Shown: positions 14,401 through 24,400 of the stretch, piece after piece
Layout of the letters: each line of letters starts with the position of its first letter
Position numbering within the stretch: position 1 is the first letter of the stretch
Assembly: GCA_964035545.1 (NCBI GenBank)
Contig: OZ037765.1
Span: 12,582,698 to 12,646,697 of the forward strand
Direction: 5' to 3'
Source: Bugula neritina
Lineage: Eukaryota; Bryozoa; Gymnolaemata; Cheilostomatida; Bugulidae
Length of the DNA: 64,000 bases
Notes under the pieces: model-generated
What the model saw: only the letters and a program-made list of their open reading frames with translations
Told to the model about the DNA's origin: nothing
Databases searched by the model: none
Program-made: the position numbers and the translations under genes

Positions 14401-16895
14401 TGATCACATTTCAATTTGACAGCCAGAATACTGTTGCCACAGTTACAAAGGAAATCACATGATATCATGTGATTTCCTGTCTACAGCTGATCATTCTATC
14501 TCAACACTCAACTATTTGCTCACATTTAAATATACAAACACACAGCTTATATAAACAGTTGAAGTGCTCTGCGCATAGCATACATCACACACAGAAAACA
14601 GTTTAAAAGCAAAGGTTATTGCTAGAAATAATATCTCAACATAGAAATTGCGGTTCAAAGCAAGAGAAAAGTTAGTGCACCAGTCAGCTTGCTGGCAGCA
14701 TAGTTAATTGTTAGACAGTAGGTTATTCAGTGCAGGCCTGAAGAGAAATCTGTGAAGAGGCTGCCAATAATCAGCAGCAACTCCTGGCAAAACTATGCTT
14801 ACCTCAGCAATATTTTCAAGCTCCGATAGTTCGGATATCTGAATATATACAAGCTCATATAACATTTTATGTCAACTGATAGAAGGACATTCAACTTTAG
14901 TAGTGACTTTCAGCAGTTTTATATATTAATAATTTGATATCCAAAATTAAATTATACCTCTTCCAGGAAGTGCTCTGAAGCCTTGAGTACCACCTGCAAC
15001 TCCATGAGCTCCAAATAATTAGATTTCAGCTGGTTTCTATTTGCATTCACATCTTTTAAATCACCTTCAAGCTTGCCCAACTCATCCTATGAACAGTGAA
15101 TTGATACATAAAAAAGCTTTTTCTTTCAGTTCACTTTGCAAAGTAACTTTTCACAAAAAACGAACTCTAGAGCACAATTTAAATACATTGTCATACAAAT
15201 GAATTTATAGACACAGTACCCCCCCCCCCCCATTTCACTCTGTCAAGCATTTATCATTCAAATAAATATTCCGGTGCATTTAAAGAAATTAAAAAATAAA
15301 GCAAAACTCATACAGACTATGAACATAGTGCAACCCTGAAACGAAAACCAAATCTCCATAGTGAATATATGTATTACTTAGAAAACAAGGCTAATGTGGT
15401 GTTTAAGATATATTGCATTATATATCATACTTATACAATAGTGTATATACAATCATGATTGTTTTTCACTCAGTTAATCAAATATCAAAAGTAGTTTTCC
15501 AAAAAAGCTTTCTCAATAAATCGATAGCTTAACAACTAACTTGAATATTTCTAATTTCCTTTGGCAATGGAGCAGCTGGAATTTGTTCCAAATCGGCTGG
15601 TTTTATCTTTTCTTTTTTAATCTCTCCTTCCAAAAATCTCAGTATTCTTTCCATTTCTTCACATTGTCTCACTTCATTAACAAACTTCCTCTGGAACGCA
15701 CTCAAGTCAGGATTTAGCTAAAGTTCAAATATTGAAAGATATTTTAATTGTGGATCAGTCAACTCATGCCTACCATGCAGTGTTTTGCTCAAAGGGCAGA
15801 CTTTCTACAACCTGTATTTACCATTAATAACAAATTTTCCGTTAAATTGTGCAGCTTTAAAATTTCCAACTATGAGGGTTTCACATTATCATTTAGTTGC
15901 TGAGAGTTGGAAGAAGCTCCTGAGATTCAACAAAAAATGTTATCAATGCTATAATCCATTATGAAAACACTAAGGTTATCTACCATTTGGGCAAATCTGC
16001 CTGGGTAAACATTTGATTTCATCAATTATTAGATTAGTCTTATCAGAAGAATTCTGTTAGAGAGGAGGCCATAGACTGCAACAGCTGAAGTGTGGGTGTG
16101 CAATGCCTGTCATGTTTTAATATATATTTGTCAGCTGGCAATCAATTTTGAAAGTTGCATCACATATTAAAGAATAGATGTGTTTCCAATGAAGGAAACT
16201 ATTGCACTATTGTAAAGCTATATATATATACACAACACTCTCTAACAATATAGTTTGAGTAAAAACCCTTAGGTTGTGTTTATAATAGCCCATTCGGTAG
16301 TTTGCAAGCCATTGATCACTGAATAACTACATTAAGTTTCCATGTAATAATACTATAAAGCAAAACAAAGAACTGGTACAACATTTGTGAATTAGTTCCT
16401 ACTTGATTGTCAGGCAACTAGCATGTATGTTACCAGCACAGCAGTCTTTTAAAGCCTAGAACCAAACTGATAGACCAGTCCTTTTGCATTAAACTTATTA
16501 TATTTTGAACTGCATTTCAGTTGTGAAACTTTCAAAATTCTACAATGTTTTTAAATAACTCAAAGGTTTCAGAGTTTCTATGATGAAAACCATACACGGC
16601 TGGTGACCAACAAGGCTGATACTCATTAATGAAATTCCACATAATAAAATTGATAGCTTCCCAAAAACAGTTTGGTCACAAGTCATTTTACTAACTACGC
16701 TACAACCAGATTTTGTGTAAATTTGCAACCTACGTCTTTAAATTGCAGCAGCCCAAGTTCACCGAGTTCTGCTATAACAGTATAAGCTGCCTCGGATTGT
16801 AAGAACAATTGGCAAAGAGTCATCTTCTCACTCCTGAACAGTGAATTATGTTCTTCATTAGATGAACATCCAGGGTAGCCAATACCGTTCCCCAT
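5456..16895 (-). CDS. ATP6V0A: V-type proton ATPase 116 kDa subunit a
   Basis: Membrane Vo subunit a, which forms the proton half-channels against the proteolipid ring in acidifying membranes. Twenty coding exons (high to low): 16734-16895, 15541-15717, 14958-15086, 14803-14838, 13961-14145, 12299-12377, 11829-11911, 11621-11714, 11093-11305, 10450-10600, 9942-10081, 9518-9660, 9088-9316, 8425-8543, 8123-8271, 7924-8012, 7535-7642, 6249-6329, 5860-6013, 5456-5733. All phases fit, giving about 932 residues, longer than the usual ~840. Motifs: [20 protein letters not shown] and [12 protein letters not shown] (N-terminus), [35 protein letters not shown], and near the C-terminus [20 protein letters not shown] followed by WALSLAHA, holding the essential channel Arg. 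Oddities: about 16 extra N-terminal residues, a 12-codon microexon, and a sequon-rich luminal insert. Start is the first Met after the acceptor at 16901; an upstream non-coding exon is implied. Confidence 0.96.
9088..9316 (-). other. Sequon-rich luminal loop exon of V-ATPase a
   Basis: This exon carries six N-glycosylation sequons (NST, NTT, NST, NIT, NAT, NRT) in about 65 residues just before the conserved YPIGVDP segment. Part looks internally duplicated (TDLANTT / TDLANAT, GNST twice). In the family this loop, after the helix ending in FIYNDFF, faces the lumen. Confidence 0.75.
9484..9510. repeat. (TA)n microsatellite
   Basis: Alternating TA tract in a V-ATPase intron, ending 8 bp before the 3' end of a coding exon (donor side). 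Confidence 0.9.
10625..10802. repeat. Imperfect tandem/palindromic TATACTGTATAT repeat
   Basis: About 180 bp of degenerate units such as TATATACTGTATATACT and TATATTCTGCACATAC in the intron between V-ATPase exons at 10600 and 11093. The unit is itself nearly palindromic, so it could fold into hairpins. Confidence 0.85.
13372..13418. repeat. AT-rich microsatellite
   Basis: TATATA/AATATATAAT tract in a V-ATPase intron; no coding signal around it. Confidence 0.8.
14449..14478. repeat. 30-nt perfect palindrome
   Basis: Inverted repeat without spacer, centred on CATGATATCATG, with arms AGGAAATCACATGAT and its exact complement. It lies in a V-ATPase intron between exons at 13961-14145 and 14803-14838. 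Confidence 0.9.
15220..15231. repeat. Poly(C) tract
   Basis: About 12 consecutive C residues in an AT-rich V-ATPase intron. Such tracts are prone to length errors. Confidence 0.8.
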
Positions 16896-19070
16896 TTTAC
16901 CTGAAATAAGAACATCATTTAAACATGATTATATATAAAAATTGTATTACTACTAGAGACAAGTTAAAATTTTCATGAGTATAAAAACAAAGCAAATAGA
17001 AAATGTTTAAAAATATACAACATATGTATATCCAAAATAATGGGAGATTTAAAAACATGATAGGTTTATAGTACAATGAAAAGATAAAATTCAACATATT
17101 TGTAGGATACGCCCAGAAGAGATTATTCGACAGCATTTTCACATTTATAAGATGCTGCCAAATAATAAAATTCTTCAGTAATAGTTTCTTACTATTGATG
17201 ACAAACACAATGTGACGCAACCTCAAGAAAATGAGGGTATATAGCTAAATTATGTTTACATCATCAAGCAAATAACATTTTCATTTGCTATTAGCATTGA
17301 TGTTAAATACATCTCCATAGTTTCAAGACAGCACAACACTTTATGTTCTGTGACTAATGCATGTGGTCGCAGTTATGAACAGCCAACAGAGTAGCAATTT
17401 TGTTAATGCATATCAGTGTAATTTGTGTATAAAGTCTAGAAACTATGGATCGCAACCAAAGTAGTATTTTACATAGCAAATTTTTTATATTTGAAAATAA
17501 AACTTTCAATTAGTATTACTCAAGCATCCATTAATTCTAGATGATGATTTAACAGAACCATACAGTGATTTTGACTTCCTGCAATATAAAATTTATTGTT
17601 CTGGTGCACCAAGTATATTTAGCAAATCTCAAACTTTCTAGTGACATAAAAAGCGCTAGGGGGCAAAAATTCTTTAAAGACTAATTCCTATGCCTTTTGA
17701 CACCCATTTTATATACTGCTAACTTTCTGGCATACTTGACATCCGACAGCTTTCTTCAATACATTCCCAAAGTCATATATTTTTACAGTCATGTTAATTA
17801 CACCCAAACTAACTCAAACTATCTATAAAATGTTTATAGTAAATTTATTTGTTCTAAAACGTTTAAATGTAGGTGTAGTGTAGATTGCATCAATATCACC
17901 TAATACTAATGATAGGTTAAAAGATTACAATTTGGTAAGTTACTACAAATAATAGTAATAGTAATACTAATAATAATATATAATCACTACCTGAATGTCT
18001 ATATTCTATAACATTAGCTCTATTAGCTTTAAGTATTGACTATGAAATTTGATAAGATTAAATAAAAATTCTGTAAATATAATTGCTATTGCCATTGTGA
18101 TTGGTACATGATTTAGACTATGCCAGGCTGTAAGAATTACTATTACTGTTGGTAATTGTTATATTATTAATAATATTGCCGTTTAAATTATATGTTGAAA
18201 TTATCTATCAGCCATAAATATAACAGTGACTCTGAAAATAGTTTAATCATTATAATTAAACCAAACTGGACTTTAATTTAAAAAAACATTGCTTTAAACT
18301 TAATATTATTGTAATCACCATCATGAGTATGGCTCAACCATGCATGGCACACAAATCACAATCCATAAAAATACACTAATACTTGAAAACACTATTAGTC
18401 TTACTCAATACTAATAAATAAATTTACAATGCATGATTTTGTTTCAATGTAACATAGTTATATTAAATGCTGAATTGATGATCATAATTATAATCATGAT
18501 TTTATAGTAGATAAATAGTCATTTTATTCTAATAATGCTGAAGTTGAAATGTAAATATAAAACATCTATTAGTTTTACTGAAAAATTGATAAATACCAGT
18601 TTTTAGCATTATTAGTAATAGTAACAGTAATAGAGTTTCAGTTAGACTTAAAGATAATAACATGTCCACTGACACCAACACTAACAGCAACATTAACCGA
18701 CACAGTAAAACTAAATGTACTTAAAATCAACATAAAGTTAAAATAATTCAATAATTTCAAATTGAAATTGTAAGTAAAACTAAAGTAAATATAACTATAA
18801 ACTAAAGTATAAACTAAAACATTAGAAACATAACTGACAATTTTTCAAATTTGTATAACCACTGAACTACTAAAACTTTTACTTCAATAACTATAATATT
18901 TCAATAGGCATAACATGAACATACTGAAACAGGGAATCAGAGTGTGATAGTGATACTGAGACTTTCAGTGTCAATGCGTGTATACCTGTATCTCAGCGGC
19001 TTTTATTTTCTGTTGTTGTGGCCTTAGATTCACAATATTAAATAATGCTTCAAATGAGGCTCCCGTACTT

Positions 19071-19562
19071 TCAAATATATTGGGAAAGATTTGTGTGACC
19101 TTTCGACCTCACGCCTGAAGAGATAAAAGTGGCGTTGCCACATTGCTCAATGGTTTTATACTTGATACTAATAACTTTATGAGCAGCTTCAAATTGGGGG
19201 ATGAATAAGTGCAGTAATTTGCCATTTTTAAGTTTAAAGTTGGAGGTTTTAAAAAGCCTCAACCCTAAATTTGAGAACAGTAAACTATTGCACTCAATAA
19301 CTCCCAAGTCTGAGTTGCTTTTAAACAAACTTGTACTGTCACATGCAGTTATAAAATGGTTGCAAGCATCATTAAATGGAGTTGTTCTCTCAAAGAAAAC
19401 AATTGTGAAACAATAACTCCGGAGTAAAAAAATTCTCGCTTGTTTGTAAGTGGACAGATCTAATATCTGCATGGTGATGGTCTTGTGACAGTTTGAATCA
19501 TTGCCATATTTCTTATCGTACTTAGCCTTGCAGTTATATTGGTAGATATTTTTGTAATTCAC
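19071..19562 (-). other. 163-codon open reading frame of unknown nature
   Basis: An uninterrupted frame starting with Met, unusually long for such AT-rich DNA and not low-complexity. I see no known domain, signal peptide or membrane segment, no clear splice partner and no recognised homologue. It sits between tracts of cryptically simple DNA. It could be a lineage-specific gene, a decayed transposon piece or chance. The opposite strand also has a 71-codon frame here, which weakens the coding case. Confidence 0.2.
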
Positions 19563-19639
19563 ACTGCATCTTCATTTTGAGCATGTGATGTTTGTCAACT
19601 GTTCATTATCGAATAATGCCTCGTCATGTTCATGTTTTA

Positions 19640-20240
19640 TTAGTATATTATATATTTATATTATAATTATACTAATAGTAATAATAATATAAATATGAAT
19701 ATGAATATCAATAATAAATAATTATAATACTTATTTAATAATAGTATTAAATATAAATTAAAGTTTTACTAATGTCTAATAGTAATACTAATACTAATAG
19801 TAATAGTAGTAATACTAAAATCTAATGCTAATGGTAATAACTAATAAGTAATACTAGTAGTAGTAGTACTAGTACAGTACTAGTAGTACTACTAATGCTC
19901 CTTGCTACTAAGTCTAACACTAAGTCTAACAGTAACAGTTATGCTTATACTTATACTAGTTATAGTTATGCTTAATCTTATAGAGTTATAGTTATACTAC
20001 TACTAATACTAATAGGTGTTATTTGGAGCTAGTGCTAATAGTAGTACTACTACTAATAGTTATAGTAATAGTAATACGATTTGTCGATTACTATTAGTAT
20101 TAGTATTATTCTAAGTATTATTATAACAATAGACTCAATAGAGTATAAGATTAAGAATGCTGTATAACCACATTGATAGTGATACTAATACTAATAGTAA
20201 TAGTTAATACTTGATGTTATAGTTATAGAATGTTATCATT
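19640..20240. repeat. Cryptically simple DNA (AATAGTAATACTAAT words)
   Basis: Irregular mixtures of AGT, ACT, AAT and TAT triplets with drifting order rather than one fixed unit, including short inverted repeats such as AGTACTAGTACAGTACTAGT near 19865. Confidence 0.85.
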
Positions 20241-20928
20241 TTGATATACATTTATCATCACTGACACTGTCACATTAACTGTAGACATTATTATTACTGG
20301 AAGCCATGTATTTATAACTTTTTGAATTTTGTGATATTTATAATCATTTTAATAAAATTAAATAGTTGGTTATATTATTATTTATTTATTTTGACAATTT
20401 TTATTCAGAAAAGTTACTATAGCCATTAGACATAGCTATAAGTTAAGTTAAGCATAAATTCGAATGTCATAAGTTTTAATCTGATCATTTTTATGTATAA
20501 TTTTACTTACTAAATTAAAAGCAAATCTGCTCCTTTTACGTGGACAAAATTAATTGCCATTACAAAATAATACAGAATAAAAAAAAAAAAATTACCTGAA
20601 ATCTTGTTGAATGGCTTGGGTTAGAGCCAGTATTCTATTGATGCTCTGGTTGTTCATATTATAATTATAGTCTTAAGAATAAATGTGGCTTTATATTTAC
20701 TTATAATAATTTTGACTGCGATGCCAGAAGAAACCAAAAATAAATTGTTATACTTGGAATAATCTATCCTACCTGTAATTATGTTTTATGTATTTATTAT
20801 ATGAACAACGTATAAAGTTAAATTTAATTAAAACTTGCTATGCCAATCAATAATTTTACTTTTAATTTTGAGTTTGCCATAATTGATGTAGTGAAAGGTA
20901 GTTGTAGAAATGTAAAATAAAATGATAT

Positions 20929-20939
20929 GTATATATATA

Positions 20940-20971
<32 letters not shown>

Positions 20972-20988
20972 TGCGTGCGTGTGCGTGT
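20929..20988. repeat. TA/TG/TGCG compound microsatellite
   Basis: (TA)n then (GT)n then (GTGC)n, about 60 bp, upstream of ceramidase. Alternating purine-pyrimidine sequence of this kind can adopt Z-DNA. Confidence 0.95.
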
Positions 20989-21449
20989 TTAAAAGACAAA
21001 TATATACATATCATTGTATGTTATGCATGTGCATCAGAAATCAATTTTTTATAAAAGTGCATTGTGTAAGTTCGGATAATACATAAAATATGTTTTTGAT
21101 TGCATTTTAATTGTTTTACATATTTAAATATATATTTTTACAGTGCAGTAAACACTGTTTTTGGTTTACTGGTATGCCTCGCGTTTAAGCCAGAATGAAT
21201 GTTTCGTTGTAACATTGATGATTAGCCATTATTTGGACTCAGTGAATAAAAAACAAGATGGACTTTCAGAATTCGGACCAAATTTTTCACAATGAGATGT
21301 GATAAAACATGATGATATTTGTATGCATGTCAGAAATTTAATCGTACTGGAGCAAATCTCGATTCACACAAAACATTGTTTAGACAAACTAGTCAAGATT
21401 CAACGCAATTGTGTCTTATGAGGCTTTTGATATACACTTTAGGTTCGAG

Positions 21450-24400
21450 ATGATTAAGCCTCGAGTTTGGAGTTTGCTGGTATGCTGCAGCATAGTCTTA
21501 GCCCTAGGGGCTGATGCTCTTGACACAAATTATGTGGTCGGCACTGGAATATATGATGTCACAGGACCAGCTGCTGAAATCAACATGGTAATATGCTCCA
21601 CTTACATTACTAAAGCCAAGTTGCATCTTTTAGGTTTTGTATTATATCCTTGTGTACCATTAATAATAGTCGGCTCAAATTTTGTGAATGGTTTTTGTAC
21701 ATCTGTGATTGCTTAAACATTTTTTGTGTGCCATTCTTCAAAAGTGAATTGAAATTTATTTCGCCTCATTTTTTAGCTTAAAATTATTTTCAACTAGCCA
21801 ATTAAATTGTTATTTTAATGTTTGAATTTTCATTATTTCATCCAAATTTAAATCGCACATACACGGAGCACTTGCAGTACTAATTTCATTTACTTTAGAT
21901 GGGTTATGCCAAAGGATCACAAAAGACTAATGGCATTCACCTTCGACAGTATAGCAGAGCTTACGTAATTGCCGACAAGCAAGAAGATAAGCGAGTGGTA
22001 TTTGTTAGTGTGGATGCATGCATGATATCAACTCTTGTCAAGGCACAGGTAAACAAATCTCTCCTAAATCCTGATAATATTATCTGTTTGAGATCTATCT
22101 ACTGGTGAAATATGGTGCCATCATCTTCCTTTCATGCGGTTATCTGGTTATGCAACATGATTATACCTGGCTGTAATAATATTACAGAAAAACGCACTAA
22201 AAAAATTAAAATAAAAGTAACTATTGGACATTTTACTACGAAATTTTGGACTGTTATATTCAACATAAATAATCCATTGTAGCTGACATTTATGCAGTAA
22301 ATCTTTCTTGCCAGTTGAATGTGGACCAAGATAGTTTGTGTTCTGGGTCCCAATGTGAACATATTTATTAATTCTGACAAAATACTGGTTAAACACTTTT
22401 TGTTAATGAATGAAAATTTTAAGAAAGCTCAGGTTAAAACTCAGTTACTTATTACTCTTTGACGCCATATTTCACTATATTACTGTATATCTCAGAGTCG
22501 ATTTTACCTATGAAAACCTCATTTTAGGTCATAAAGAAGATTTCTGCCTTATACCCAGGTGTTTACAATGAGACTAATGTGTGCATTAGTGGCATTCATA
22601 CACACTCTGGGCCAGGAGGTTTTCACCAATATATTCTTCTCGACGTTACATCGCTTGGATTTGTTCAGCAGAGCCTGGATGCTCTTGCAGAGGGAATTGC
22701 TTTGGTAATTATAGATATTTTGAGTCTTTCTAGTCCGATTCTCATACCGTCAAAATATTTGCAGAAAAGCATATTTTTAAATAATATTTTTAAAAAATGG
22801 ATTAGGCAACTTTTTCTAATGTCGGATTAATTGTTTACTTGTTGTTATTTAGAGTATAGATAAAGCTCACAAATCAATGAAACCGGGGAATTTGCATGTC
22901 GCAAGTGGGGAATTGGTTGGAGCCAATATTAACAGAAGTCCTACATCATATGCTAACAACCCTGCTAAGGAAAGAGCCATGTACAAATACAACATCGATA
23001 CCACCATGACTGTGGTTAAGATTACAGATGAACACAATGGAGATGTTGGAATGATAAGGTGGTTTTTAAAATCAGTTTTATACTAATAGAGTTTGAAAGT
23101 TATGCTTTTCACAAAGTTTACAAAGTACACACACACGCACGCACAGGCTGGCATCAGAGAATTATCCACAGGCTTCATATATGCCAATATCACAGGATCC
23201 AAGTCTAACTGAAAGAGAATGGTCAATAAATTGTTACTGTGAATGTTGATCAGTTAATAAAACTCCTTTCCATTTTATAAGAACCTTTCTATGCACATAC
23301 TAGCTTCCAACTATATGATAAAATTGTCTCTCATAGTTGGTTTCCTGTGCACTGCACCTCGATGAATAATACCAACGGCCTTATATCTGGAGACAATAAG
23401 GGTTTGGCATCTCATCTTTTTGAAAAAGATATGAACCCTCGAGCCTTGCCCCATGAGGTTGAGTTTGTGGCTGCCTTCGCTCAGGCTAATGAAGGTGACG
23501 TGTCCCCTAACACCAAAGGACCTCATTGTATGGACACTGGACTCCCTTGTGATACAGAACACAGTACATGTAATGGTAGAGTAAGTAGAAATTCTATACC
23601 AGTATATTTGCCTGAGTTTTAATTTGCTTTCATTTAGTCCTAACCTCAAAGTTTGTAAGTTGTTTTTGTAAATAAATACGTTATTATAATTGTGTTAGAG
23701 AGCCAGTGCAAATGTTACTAATGCTAAATTATGTCAAATTTCCAGTTATTTATATTTTATATTGATTGAAAAGTCAACAATTTTGTACTTTGATACTAAT
23801 TTGACTTTTTTTGTTTTTTTCTGGTACATCCATGCGAATATTGTGGTATGTTGATATATCAAGTTTTCTGCAATATGAAGAAATGTAACATCATTAAAAG
23901 TTCTATGGTAAACCTCTGAGTTTAGTACAAAGTTGAATAAAAATAGCGTCAGTTATCATTTCTACTTGATTCTCCTGATTGATGTTTGTTATAAATATAT
24001 CTACTAAGTGAGAAAATAACTGTTGCTTTCAGTTTTATTGGCAAGTATAGTTATAAAATATCCTATGACTATACTTAGAGTTGTGATTATTGTCAGCTCA
24101 ACAATATGAAATAGTGTGATAAATATCAGCTAAAGGTTAGTACGATGTTAACACAACTAAAAATACTTGTGTTGTGTAACAGTAGGATAACATCTGCTGG
24201 TGAAGAATATCACTACATGAGTGTAAAAGGCTGCTTTGTTTATATTATAGGACACTATATCATTCTTTGTAGTTTATAAATACAACACAGTTCAAAGTTT
24301 ATGAATGTAACTAAATTGTGGAGACTGTTATTCACAGATTGATGCCCAATTCTGGTTGAGTTGATGATATATTGATTTGATTTTAAACACAGAATGAGAT

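Larger units (their letters stand above)
16902..21449. other. Intergenic region between divergent V-ATPase a and ceramidase genes
   Basis: No recognisable gene. It should contain both promoters. Most of it is AT-rich, cryptically simple DNA with words such as AATAGTAATACTAAT (strongest at 17,940-18,000 and 19,640-20,240), plus a 163-codon open frame at 19071-19562 and a TG/TGCG microsatellite. I could not place promoters. Confidence 0.7.

Noticed and set aside
16915-17226. 103-codon hydrophobic frame upstream of V-ATPase a
   Set aside because: Phe/Ile/Tyr/Asn-rich as expected from AT-rich non-coding DNA; no family or splice signal.
23340-23420. Loss of the ceramidase catalytic Ser because the segment reads ISGDNKG
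   Set aside because: The nucleophile is in the amidase box GDVSPN, which is intact here; SGDNKG is also usual in other active family members as I recall them.
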